Assembly: GCA_022572105.1 (NCBI GenBank)
Contig: JACZWN010000175.1
Coordinates: forward strand, 1-7,022
DNA: 7,022 nucleotides
Reading direction: 5' to 3'
Source: Pseudomonadota bacterium
GTDB taxonomy: Bacteria; Pseudomonadota; Alphaproteobacteria; Kiloniellales; J153
Of this stretch, positions 1-5,353 are shown one piece after another. The first letter of the stretch is position 1; each line of letters opens with the position of its first letter. Below the pieces are notes generated by a model. The model ran no database searches. It was not told the origin of the DNA and worked only from the letters and a program-made list of their open reading frames with translations. Made by a program: the position numbers and the translations under genes.

Positions 1-18
1 CGCGGCTTCGACCTGTGA
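1..18 (+). CDS. 3' end of an unidentified upstream gene
   Basis: Reading from base 1, five sense codons (Arg-Gly-Phe-Asp-Leu) are followed by TGA at 16-18. This frame overlaps the GTG start of the DUF1499 gene at 15-17 by GTGA, a junction typical of translationally coupled genes. The product cannot be named from five residues. The inference that this is a real gene end rests on the stop/start overlap and on the following gene having no other good start. Confidence 0.45.
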   Translation, partial: RGFDL

Positions 19-779
19 CCGGCGCCGAGCGGACGAGGTCCACGGCGCGCCGGCTCGGCGCGCCGTGCCTGGGGCTGGCGCTGCTGTGCGCGCTGGCCGC
101 CGTTGCGTCGGGTTTCGGTCACCGCTGGGATCTGTGGGATTATGGCACCGGCTTCTCCATCCTGCGCTGGGCCGCCTATTTCGGGCTCGGCGTCGCCGCC
201 ATGTCGATCTGCCTGGGCCTCTACGCGCTCTTCACCCGGGCCTGGCTGGGTCTCGCCCTGGCGGGTCTGGCCTTGGCGGTCGGACTGGCGAGCGCGGGCG
301 TGCCGTGGACCTTCCTGCAGCAGGGGCGAAAGGCCCCGCCGATCCACGATATTTCGACCGATATCGATAACCCGCCGAGGTTCGTCGACATCCTGGCGCT
401 GCGCGCCGGCGCCGAGATCCCGCCCGAGCACGGCGGCCCGCTGGTCGCCGCCCATCAGCGCAAGGCCTACCCAAAAATCGGGCCCGTGACCTATCGCCTG
501 CCGCCCGACCGGGTCTTCGAAAGGGTGGTCGCGGTGGCCCGCGATCTGGGCTGGACGATCGTCGCCGCGGTGCCGGAGGAGGGCCGGGTCGAGGCGACCG
601 ACGAGACCTTCTGGTTCGGCTTCACCGACGATATCGTGATCCGCATCCGCAGCGACCTGAAGGGCAGCCGGATCGACATCCGCTCGACCTCGCGCGTCGG
701 CGTCAGCGACCTCGGCGTCAACGCGGCCCGCGTCCAGGCCTTCATCGACAAGCTGATCGAAGGCTCGGTGGTTCAATAG
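15..779 (+). CDS. DUF1499 domain membrane protein
   Basis: The product is 254 aa. The N-terminal half holds three hydrophobic helices, at about residues 16-34, 49-72 and 75-97. A soluble C-terminal domain from about residue 115 carries DUF1499 features: a 'tyrRLPPDRVFERVVAVARDLGW' type helix, then 'GRVEATDETFWFGFTDDIVIRI' and a final 'RSTSRVGVSDLGVNAARVQAFI' stretch. The family is widespread in Alphaproteobacteria and its biochemical role is unknown. The soluble domain probably sits next to the inner membrane. The GTG start overlaps the stop of an upstream frame (GTGA), so expression is probably coupled to that gene. A short tandem duplication covers the stop codon. The family call is firm and the function is not. 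Confidence 0.85.
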   Translation: MTGAERTRSTARRLGAPCLGLALLCALAAVASGFGHRWDLWDYGTGFSILRWAAYFGLGVAAMSICLGLYALFTRAWLGLALAGLALAVGLASAGVPWTFLQQGRKAPPIHDISTDIDNPPRFVDILALRAGAEIPPEHGGPLVAAHQRKAYPKIGPVTYRLPPDRVFERVVAVARDLGWTIVAAVPEEGRVEATDETFWFGFTDDIVIRIRSDLKGSRIDIRSTSRVGVSDLGVNAARVQAFIDKLIEGSVVQ

Positions 780-798
780 GCCAGTGGTTCAATAGGCC
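768..798. repeat. 15-bp direct repeat across the DUF1499 stop codon
   Basis: GTGGTTCAATAGGCC occurs at 768-782 and again at 784-798, a period of 16 bases. The first copy encodes the last residues Val-Val-Gln and the TAG stop; the second repeats the same bases just downstream. This looks like a recent tandem duplication, for example by slippage. A T-run terminator is not seen in the 61-base convergent gap that holds it. Confidence 0.85.
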
Positions 799-840
799 GG
801 GCACGGGCGCCCGCGTTCCCGAGGCCACGCCGGTTCGACC

Positions 841-1227
841 TCAGGCGCGCCGCGCCGGCTCGCGCGACAGGCCTTGGGCCTCGAGCGCGCTCAGATAGGC
901 CTGCCAGATCTCATCCTGGTTCCGGCCCAACTGGTAGAGGTACCGCCAGGAGAAGATGCCGGTGTCGTGCAGGTCGTCGAACTTGATGCGCACCGCGTAG
1001 TTGCCGACCGGCTCGATCTCCAGGATGCCGACGTGCCTGCGTTCGGCCACGACCTTCTTGTCGCCCGGGCCGTGGCCCTGGACCTCGGCCGAGGGGCTCT
1101 CGACGCGCAGGAGCTCGGCCGGATAGGAGAACGTGACCCCGTCGTCGAAGTCGATCTCCAGGCGCTTGTCCGCGGCGACGTAGCGGATCTCGCCCGGCCG
1201 GTGCTCGGTCTCGAAGCTCTCGCCCAT
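841..1227 (-). CDS. DUF971 protein (gamma-butyrobetaine hydroxylase-like N-terminal domain)
   Basis: The product is 128 aa and almost entirely one DUF971 domain. It starts with 'EIRYVAADKRLEIDFDDGVTF', continues with 'YPAELLRVESPSAEVQGHG', and ends with the characteristic 'YAVRIKFDDLHDTGIFSWRYLYQL' block around residues 76-100. In eukaryotic gamma-butyrobetaine hydroxylases this fold is a small N-terminal metal-binding domain. Bacterial stand-alone members have no proven enzyme activity, and this protein lacks the dioxygenase domain, so hydroxylase activity should not be assumed. It is the last gene of the minus-strand operon, starting three bases after the Trm112 stop, with no strong ribosome binding site of its own. 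That spacing suggests coupled translation. Confidence 0.85.
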   Translation of the reverse strand: MGESFETEHRPGEIRYVAADKRLEIDFDDGVTFSYPAELLRVESPSAEVQGHGPGDKKVVAERRHVGILEIEPVGNYAVRIKFDDLHDTGIFSWRYLYQLGRNQDEIWQAYLSALEAQGLSREPARRA

Positions 1228-1230
1228 GGT

Positions 1231-1419
1231 CTAGTCGTCCAGTTGCCGCGCCTCGTCGGCCAGCATGATCGGGATGCCGTCGCGGATCGGATAAGCGAGC
1301 CCGGCCTTGCGGCTGATCAGCTCCTGGGCCTCGACGTCGTATTCCAGCGGTTCCTTGGTCACCGGGCAGACCAGGATCTCCAGCAGCTTCGGGTCGACGC
1401 CCGCTTTCGCCTCGGTCAT
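1231..1419 (-). CDS. Trm112 family protein (YcaR-like)
   Basis: The product is a 62-aa small protein. It shows the family pattern 'LLEILVCPVTKEPLEYD' (residues 12-28) and 'LAYPIRDGIPIMLADEAR' (41-58). In eukaryotes and archaea Trm112 is the zinc-binding partner that activates several methyltransferases; bacterial YcaR-type proteins are small relatives with less defined partners. Only one cysteine remains (C18), so the zinc site of canonical Trm112 is not intact. The ATG at 1417-1419 was chosen because AAGGA lies eight bases upstream and the family begins here. The same frame stays open further upstream, but that sequence lies inside the LON gene and looks non-homologous. It sits 38 bases after the LON gene and three bases before DUF971. 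Confidence 0.88.
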   Translation of the reverse strand: MTEAKAGVDPKLLEILVCPVTKEPLEYDVEAQELISRKAGLAYPIRDGIPIMLADEARQLDD

Positions 1420-1427
1420 GCTCACTG

Positions 1428-1432
1428 TCCTT
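1428..1432 (-). promoter_or_regulatory. Ribosome binding site of the Trm112 gene
   Basis: On the minus strand AAGGA lies eight bases before the ATG at 1419, an optimal Shine-Dalgarno placement. It supports the short 62-aa product over the longer open frame. It is preceded directly by TTGGTATAAG, whose TATAAG resembles a -10 box, but no -35 box is visible in the GC-only sequence before it. Confidence 0.6.
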
Positions 1433-1444
1433 ATACCAATGCGC

Positions 1445-1458
1445 GCGCGCCGGCGCGC
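1445..1458. repeat. 14-bp GC-only palindrome between LON and Trm112 genes
   Basis: The sequence GCGCGCCGGCGCGC is a perfect palindrome and is preceded by further alternating GC, so bases 1441-1458 consist only of G and C. On the minus strand it lies just after the LON stop codon (the stop is at 1458-1460) and before the Trm112 ribosome binding site. It could form a short stem or a Z-DNA-prone tract. No T-run follows, so a terminator call is not supported. Confidence 0.55.
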
Positions 1459-2123
1459 TAATGCGTGGCGCCGCCCGGTTCGTGGACCGCCATCTCCATG
1501 ATCGCGGTCATGGTCCGGGCGCGCTCGGGCAGGCTCATGGCCTCCAGGAGCGCCTGCTTCTCGGGCGCGGCAAAGGGGCAGATCATGGCCAGCGAGGTGA
1601 CCAGCGCCGCGTCCCCGGCCTCCTCGATCGCCGTCCAATCGCCCTCGATGCCGTTGGCCTCGAAGTAGCAGCCGAGCGTCTCCAGGAAGCGCTCCCGGTC
1701 GATCTCGCTTGCCTCCTCCTCGAGGTCGCCGCGGAACCGGCCGTAGTCGGCGACCACGCGCCGGTAGCCCTCGATCGGGGGCAGCTCGCGCGCCACGTCG
1801 AAGCGGATCACGCCGGTGAGCGTAATCAGGTAGCGGCCGTCGCCGGTTTCGCTGAAGGCGGTGACGCGGCCCGCGCAGCCGGTCTCGTAGACCCTGGCGG
1901 CGCCCACGTCGGGGGCCTCGGCGCAGGGCTGGATCATGCCGATCGTGCGCTCGCCGGAGAGGGCGTCGCGCACCATGGCGAGATAGCGCGGCTCGAAGAT
2001 GTTGAGCGGCAGGCGCCCGCCCGGGAGCAGCAGGACGCCGGGCAGCGGGAAGATGGGCACGACCCGGGGCAGGTCGTCGAAGTCGGGCCGGAAGGCGCCC
2101 GGGTCATGAAACAGCCGGGTCAT
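1458..2123 (-). CDS. LON substrate-binding (N-terminal) domain protein, stand-alone
   Basis: The product is 221 aa. The family signature is near the start: 'VVPIFPLPGVLLLPGGRLPLNIFEPRYLAMV' at about residues 20-50, followed by 'GERTIGMIQP' and a 'GCAGRVTAFSETGDGRYLITLTGVIRF' block. This is the PUA-like substrate-recognition domain of Lon protease without ATPase or peptidase domains, so it cannot itself be a protease. The roles of such free-standing proteins are unknown; substrate binding is an inference from the Lon domain. Its ATG overlaps the cnoX stop as ATGA and no Shine-Dalgarno precedes it, which indicates translational coupling to cnoX. Confidence 0.9.
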   Translation of the reverse strand: MTRLFHDPGAFRPDFDDLPRVVPIFPLPGVLLLPGGRLPLNIFEPRYLAMVRDALSGERTIGMIQPCAEAPDVGAARVYETGCAGRVTAFSETGDGRYLITLTGVIRFDVARELPPIEGYRRVVADYGRFRGDLEEEASEIDRERFLETLGCYFEANGIEGDWTAIEEAGDAALVTSLAMICPFAAPEKQALLEAMSLPERARTMTAIMEMAVHEPGGATH

Positions 2124-3049
2124 GAGAACAGCAGCGACGACAGGCGCCGCCGGGCGCTCTGGGTGAGTTCGTCCTTCGGACCCCAGGCCTCGAAGAACTT
2201 GAGCAGCTGGTGGCGCGCCGCCGCCTCGTTCCAGTTCCGATCGCGGCCGAGGATCTCGAGCAGCGCCTCGACCGCGGCCTCGCGCTCGCCGGCCGCGTGC
2301 CGCGCCATGGCCAGGTCGAAGCGCGCCTGATGGTCGTTTGGCTGGGCCGCGACGCGCGCCTCGAGCTCCGGAATCTCGCCGGTCTCGGCGCTCTGCTCGG
2401 CCAGCTCGAGCGCCGCCTTGATCGAGGCGAAGGCCGCCGCCGAGCCCTTGTCCTCGGGCAGGGAATCGAACATCTGGCGGGCGGCCGCGGCATCGCCGGC
2501 ATCGAGATGGCAGCGGATCAGGCCGGCCAGCGCCGCCTCGTTGTCGGGCTCGTGCTGGAGCACCTGGCCGAACAGCGCCGAGGCGGCCGCCGGCTGGCCC
2601 GACTCGAGCGCGGCCTGGGCCTGCTCCAGCGCCTGATCGACCGGCGAGGGACCGAGCTCGGCACCGGCCTGGCTCGCCAGGCGATCGACGAAGGCCTTGA
2701 CCTGGCTTTCGCTCTGGGCACCGACGAAGCCGTCGACCGGCTGGCCCTTGACGAAGGCGTAGACCGCCGGGACCGACTGGATGCGCATCTGCGCGGCCAG
2801 TTCCTGGTTCTCGTCGATGTTGACCTTGACCAGGCGCACCGCGCCGCGCGCGGCCTGGACCATCTTCTCGAGCGCCGGGGTCAGCTGCTTGCACGGGCCG
2901 CACCAGGGCGCCCAGAAGTCGACGATCACCGGCGTCGTCATCGAGGTCTCGATGACGTCCTGGGCGAAGCGCGCCGTATCGCTGTCCTTGATCAGACCGC
3001 CGGGCGGCTCGCCGCCGTTGGCTTTGCCGGCCCCGATGATGGTTTCCAT
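2120..3049 (-). CDS. cnoX: CnoX/YbbN-type chaperedoxin (thioredoxin domain plus TPR-like repeats)
   Basis: The product is 309 aa. An N-terminal thioredoxin domain (about residues 20-125) carries the active site W49-C50-G51-P52-C53 and the cis-proline loop 'SVPAVYAF' with P94. A helical TPR-like C-terminal region (about 135-300) ends in 'DRNWNEAAARHQLLKFFEAWG', typical of YbbN. E. coli CnoX has lost the first active-site cysteine and acts as a holdase that protects clients from chlorine-induced aggregation and passes them to GroEL; Caulobacter CnoX keeps a redox-active CXXC, as here. Both holdase and reductase activity are therefore expected, in the cytoplasm. The ATG at 3047-3049 has GGAA seven bases upstream; an in-frame ATG 63 bases further up falls inside a promoter-like element and is less likely. 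It leads the four-gene operon. Confidence 0.88.
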   Translation of the reverse strand: METIIGAGKANGGEPPGGLIKDSDTARFAQDVIETSMTTPVIVDFWAPWCGPCKQLTPALEKMVQAARGAVRLVKVNIDENQELAAQMRIQSVPAVYAFVKGQPVDGFVGAQSESQVKAFVDRLASQAGAELGPSPVDQALEQAQAALESGQPAAASALFGQVLQHEPDNEAALAGLIRCHLDAGDAAAARQMFDSLPEDKGSAAAFASIKAALELAEQSAETGEIPELEARVAAQPNDHQARFDLAMARHAAGEREAAVEALLEILGRDRNWNEAAARHQLLKFFEAWGPKDELTQSARRRLSSLLFS

Positions 3050-3110
3050 GGCAGATTCCGAACCCTTCCCCGCCCCTCGATCCGGCTTCCCGGTGTCGGC
3101 GGGCCGGGCC

Positions 3111-3141
3111 ATACATGGCGCTTTTCCACCGTCCGCGCAAG
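3111..3141 (-). promoter_or_regulatory. Candidate sigma-32 (heat-shock) promoter of the cnoX operon
   Basis: On the minus strand CTTGCGC (3141-3135) is followed, after 14 bases, by CGCCATGTAT (3120-3111). The enterobacterial sigma-32 consensus is CTTGAAA, a spacer of 13-15, and CCCCATNTA. The -10 half matches in all but one defined position and the -35 half keeps CTTG. Transcription would begin near 3104, about 55 bases before the cnoX ATG. A heat-shock promoter would suit a holdase gene. This is a pattern match only. Confidence 0.4.
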
Positions 3142-3159
3142 CCTGGGGCCGGCGCTCCC

Positions 3160-3177
3160 GCCCGGCTCGCCCCGGGC
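3160..3177 (-). terminator. Weak GC hairpin after the prolyl-tRNA deacylase gene
   Basis: GCCCGG (3160-3165) and CCGGGC (3172-3177) form a perfect six-base stem with a six-base loop, 14 bases beyond the deacylase stop codon. No T-run follows on the minus strand, so it is not a canonical intrinsic terminator. It could slow transcription between the deacylase and cnoX genes. Confidence 0.2.
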
Positions 3178-3190
3178 CTCGCCGAGGGTC

Positions 3191-3739
3191 TCACCCAGGG
3201 TCCGATAGGGCGTCGAAATCGAGGAATCGCGGCGGGTGGCCGACCGCTTCCAGGAACCGCAGCAGGCCCTCGGGCGAGGTCGCCACGGTCATGTCGTTGA
3301 CCAGGGGATGGGCGTTGATCGGGTCACAGTCCAGAAGCGCCTTGTCGAGCACCATACGGACCTTGCCCTCGGTGTCGTTGATGACGCCGAAGGGCGTTAC
3401 GGCGCCGGGTTCGACGCCCAGGTAGGTCATCAGGCGGGCCGCGCTGCCGAAGGAGAAACGCCCGGCGCCCAGCGCCCGGCCCAGCGCCTTCAGGTCGATC
3501 TCCCGATCCTCCAGGCAGGTGATCAGCCACATGGCGCCCTTCTTGTTGCGCAGGAACAGGTTCTTGATATGCGCGCCCTCGATCTCGCCGCGCCGCGCCT
3601 TGGCCTCGGCCACGGTGTGGACCGGCGGGTGGGTGAAGGTCCGGGTCTCGATACCGAGCTCGGCGAGGCGCGCGAGCAGGTCCTCGGGGCTGGTCGGCAG
3701 CCGGGCCGTGGTCTCCTGGGCGGTGGTCTCCTCGGGCAT
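3191..3739 (-). CDS. Prolyl-tRNA deacylase (YbaK/ProX family)
   Basis: The product is 182 aa with the chosen ATG. It is a free-standing aminoacyl-tRNA editing domain. Motifs are 'FTHPPVHTVAEA' (35-46), 'GAHIKNLFLRNKKGAMWL' (55-72) with the family's key lysine K59, 'SAARLMTYLGVEPGAVTPFGVIND' (99-122) and 'INAHPLVNDMTVATS' (141-155). Relatives in Caulobacter (ProXp-ala) hydrolyse alanine wrongly attached to tRNA-Pro, clearing errors of prolyl-tRNA synthetase; other members clear Cys-tRNA-Pro. Ala-tRNA-Pro is the likelier substrate, but this is inference. The ATG at 3737-3739 lies just before the conserved part. An in-frame ATG at 3779-3781 would add 14 residues and cannot be excluded, since neither start has a strong ribosome binding site. 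The gene lies 141 bases upstream of cnoX and is probably a separate unit. Confidence 0.87.
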   Translation of the reverse strand: MPEETTAQETTARLPTSPEDLLARLAELGIETRTFTHPPVHTVAEAKARRGEIEGAHIKNLFLRNKKGAMWLITCLEDREIDLKALGRALGAGRFSFGSAARLMTYLGVEPGAVTPFGVINDTEGKVRMVLDKALLDCDPINAHPLVNDMTVATSPEGLLRFLEAVGHPPRFLDFDALSDPG

Positions 3740-3860
3740 GGGCCTCGGGCTCGAATGATGGGTGCCGTGCGCCGGCCTCATAACCGCTCGGGGCGCGCGC
3801 GCGCAAGGCAAAAACGGCGCTCCCATGGTTTATGGGGGGTTTCGGGCGCGCCCGGATAGG

Positions 3861-3889
3861 TGCTTGCAAAGCGCGCCCAAAGGTATTAT
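3861..3889 (+). promoter_or_regulatory. Candidate promoter of the tRNA-Gly gene
   Basis: TATTAT at 3884-3889 is a good -10 box in an otherwise GC-rich region, and it lies 40 bases before the mature tRNA 5' end. With a 17-base spacer the -35 position is TGCTTG (3861-3866). A better-looking TTGCAA (3864-3869) leaves only 14 bases, which is short. The -10 is more secure than the -35. Confidence 0.45.
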
Positions 3890-3929
3890 CTGGCCAGCTG
3901 TTCGAGGCGCCCCGTTCAAGGTGCCGGGT

Positions 3930-4004
3930 GCGGGCGTAGCTCAGGGGTAGAGCACAACCTTGCCAAGGTTGGGGTCGTGAGTTCAAATCTCATCGCCCGC
4001 TCCA
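3930..4004 (+). tRNA. tRNA-Gly (anticodon GCC)
   Basis: The full cloverleaf can be folded by hand. The acceptor stem pairs GCGGGCG (3930-3936) with CGCCCGC (3994-4000). The D stem is GCTC/GAGC, and the anticodon stem is CAACC (3955-3959) with GGTTG (3967-3971). The loop TTGCCAA gives anticodon GCC at 3962-3964. The T arm is GTGAG, TTCAAAT, CTCAT. Discriminator T4001 is followed by an encoded CCA (4002-4004). It reads glycine codons GGC and GGU, GGC being heavily used in this genome. It lies divergently from the prolyl-tRNA deacylase gene. The DNA beyond its 3' end is lower in GC than the operon to its left. Confidence 0.97.
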
Positions 4005-4390
4005 ATTTCTACATTAATAACAGTTGGTTGCTGGGAGGGGTCAGATAGAGACTAAGGGGCTGGGGAGCTGGTTGGGGAGCCAAACAGAGGCAGAGCACCC
4101 CACTCAGCGGTACCGTCCCCACCCCAATCATGCCAAATTAACCCCCAAGAACACCGGCCCGCCCCTGTCGGCTTTAGAGCCAACACCGGTCGCAAATTCG
4201 CGCATTTGGGCACTTCCGCCAGTCCCCGAGTTAGAGAACAGCCTCGGCTAATAAGCGAAGTTCCGACCGCCTCCGCGCCACGTCCGGTCTACCCCCAACA
4301 AGTGACATTCAAGTGCCGATATCCGGTTGCGGTGTGGTGGAACCGTAGAAGAGAATGCCCTCACCTCTCGCGGTTCCAGGCGCAACCATC
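4005..4390. other. Gene-free stretch after the tRNA, lower GC, structured in part
   Basis: These 386 bases hold no convincing gene. Short open frames exist, but they lack family resemblance and ribosome binding sites and are rich in Pro, Ser and Thr. GC is about 57-63% in three counted 60-base lines, against 72% in a line of the cnoX gene. The first bases after the tRNA are AT-rich. Runs of four G's (4037-4077) face runs of C's (4098-4125) and can pair. The octamer AACACCGG occurs twice (near 4150 and 4182). No T-run terminator, integrase remnant or clear promoter for the next gene was found. It may be the scar of an old insertion at the tRNA, which is inference. Confidence 0.5.
4056..4125. 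repeat. Imperfect inverted repeat of G-runs and C-runs
   Basis: GGGGCTGGGGA (4056-4066) can pair with TCCCCACCCC (4116-4125), giving ten base pairs with one bulged C. Inside it TGGGG (4073-4077) can pair with CCCCA (4098-4102). On the plus strand the G-runs at 4037-4040, 4056-4059, 4062-4065 and 4074-4077 could alternatively form a G-quadruplex, although one loop of 15 bases is long. Low complexity makes chance pairing possible. Confidence 0.35.
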
Positions 4391-5119
4391 ATGTCCCAAG
4401 ATATCGTTTCAGAACTGGCCCCAAGCGGCACGATCCGCGCCGGCATCAATATGGCAAACACCCTTCTCGTCACGGGTTCCACACCGGCGGGGGAGCCAAC
4501 CGGTGTTTCGCCCGACATGGCCCACGAAATCGCGGACCGTTTGGGCGTGGCGGTTTCCTACGTGCCGTTCGCCTCGCCCGGCGAGGTGGCCGACGCGGCG
4601 CGCAGTGACGCATGGGATATCGCCCTGATCGCGGCCGAGCCGGCGCGCGCCGAGAACATTGCGTTTTCCGCTGCCTATGTGGAGATCGAGGCGACCTACC
4701 TGGTGCCGGAAAGCTCTTCCTTGCGTTTGGTCGAGGATGTCGATCGCCCGGGCATGCGCATCGCGGTCTCGGCTGGGACCGCCTATGACCTCTACCTCAC
4801 CCGCAGTCTCGAACACGCGGAACTCCAACGGGCGAAAGGCATGACCGGCGCGGTCGATCTATTTGTCGCCGAAAAGCTGGATGCCTTGGCTGGGCTCCGG
4901 CCGGCCTTGAACCGGCAAATTGAAGAATTGTCCGGCACACGGATCTTGGAAGGGCGCTTCACCGCGGTGCAGCAGGCGATTGGAACGAAACCGGAAAACG
5001 TCGCCGCCGCCGCGTTTCTGCAGAAGTTTGTGGCGGAGGCGAAGGCGAGCGGGCTGGTCGCCCGTCTGATTGAACGCCACGGCGTCGAGGGCCGGCTCCA
5101 GGTCGCGTCCGACGACTAG
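4391..5119 (+). CDS. Family-3 solute-binding-protein-like protein without signal peptide
   Basis: The product is 242 aa. It has the periplasmic-binding fold pattern of amino-acid ABC transporter binding proteins: 'GTIRAGINMANTLLV' near the N-terminus, 'GVSPDMAHEIADRLGVAVSYVPF', then 'DAWDIALIAAEPARAENIAFSAAYVEIEATYLVP', and a second lobe with 'GMRIAVSAGTAYDLYLTR'. Classical members are exported by a signal peptide and feed a permease and ATPase. Here the fold begins about ten residues after the ATG with no hydrophobic leader, and no transporter genes are visible. A cytoplasmic ligand-binding or sensing role is thus possible; the ligand is unknown. The ATG at 4391 gives the natural N-terminus, and an ATG at 4355 would add only 12 unlikely residues. 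The ribosome binding site is weak. GC is about 60%, below its neighbours. Confidence 0.82.
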   Translation: MSQDIVSELAPSGTIRAGINMANTLLVTGSTPAGEPTGVSPDMAHEIADRLGVAVSYVPFASPGEVADAARSDAWDIALIAAEPARAENIAFSAAYVEIEATYLVPESSSLRLVEDVDRPGMRIAVSAGTAYDLYLTRSLEHAELQRAKGMTGAVDLFVAEKLDALAGLRPALNRQIEELSGTRILEGRFTAVQQAIGTKPENVAAAAFLQKFVAEAKASGLVARLIERHGVEGRLQVASDD

Positions 5120-5231
5120 GGGCTAGGATATCACCGCGCCTCGCCGCGCCCGAGTGGCGGCGGAATGCTCGAATTCTTGTTCTTGGCTGAGGCTGTCGAT
5201 CCGTAGCCGCCGGCGCTCCTTGGTATAAGCT

Positions 5232-5277
5232 AGAGTGATCCTGATCCGGCCACGAATGGCCGGGCCAGGATCACTCT
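5232..5277. repeat. 46-base near-perfect inverted repeat (REP/MITE-like hairpin)
   Basis: AGAGTGATCCTG (5232-5243) is exactly complementary to CAGGATCACTCT (5266-5277). Inside it CCGGCCA (5246-5252) pairs with TGGCCGG (5257-5263) around a four-base CGAA loop. Only the two-base steps AT/GC between these arms do not pair perfectly, and one of them allows a U-G pair in RNA. It lies in the convergent gap between the solute-binding and small membrane protein genes. No T-run follows on either strand. Its size, symmetry and intergenic place suit a repetitive extragenic palindrome or a small mobile element, and it might also end transcription from both sides. Confidence 0.9.
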
Positions 5278-5318
5278 GCAAACCCTAAAGAGTCCCGCAG
5301 ATTTTGCGAAGCCCGCCC

Positions 5319-5330
5319 ACACGGCCGTGT
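5319..5330. repeat. 12-bp perfect palindrome ACACGGCCGTGT
   Basis: This palindrome lies between the 46-base hairpin and the stop codon of the small membrane protein gene. With no spacer it suits a dimeric protein binding site better than an RNA hairpin. No role can be assigned. Confidence 0.5.
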
Positions 5331-5353
5331 CGCGCGGAGTTTCGAAACCCTGC

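Noticed and set aside
798..813. Bidirectional terminator between DUF1499 and DUF971 genes
   Set aside because: Only a short GC stem or loop-less palindrome is present and no T-run follows on either strand.
874..1461. Plus-strand open frame opposite DUF971 and Trm112
   Set aside because: It mirrors two recognisable minus-strand genes and has no family resemblance of its own.
2210..3208. Long plus-strand open frame (332 codons) opposite cnoX and LON
   Set aside because: It is the antisense of clearly conserved thioredoxin and TPR coding sequence; its product is Arg/Leu/Gly-rich shadow sequence typical of high-GC DNA.
4024..4251. 75-codon frame in the post-tRNA stretch
   Set aside because: No ribosome binding site, no hydrophobic or motif pattern, and it crosses the G/C-run structure; treated as chance.
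4301..4320. GTGACA as a -35 box for the solute-binding protein gene
   Set aside because: No -10 box lies at a 16-18 base distance.
5120..5160. Possible degenerate copy of the tRNA 3' end (ATATCACCGCGCC) as a right attachment site
   Set aside because: Only about nine of twelve bases match the tRNA end, which is not distinguishable from chance in GC-rich DNA.
5220..5229. TTGGTATAAG shared with the minus strand at 1430-1439
   Set aside because: Ten-base matches are expected by chance in 7 kb on two strands. Both copies are intergenic and AT-rich, so a genome-wide repeat is possible but not shown here.
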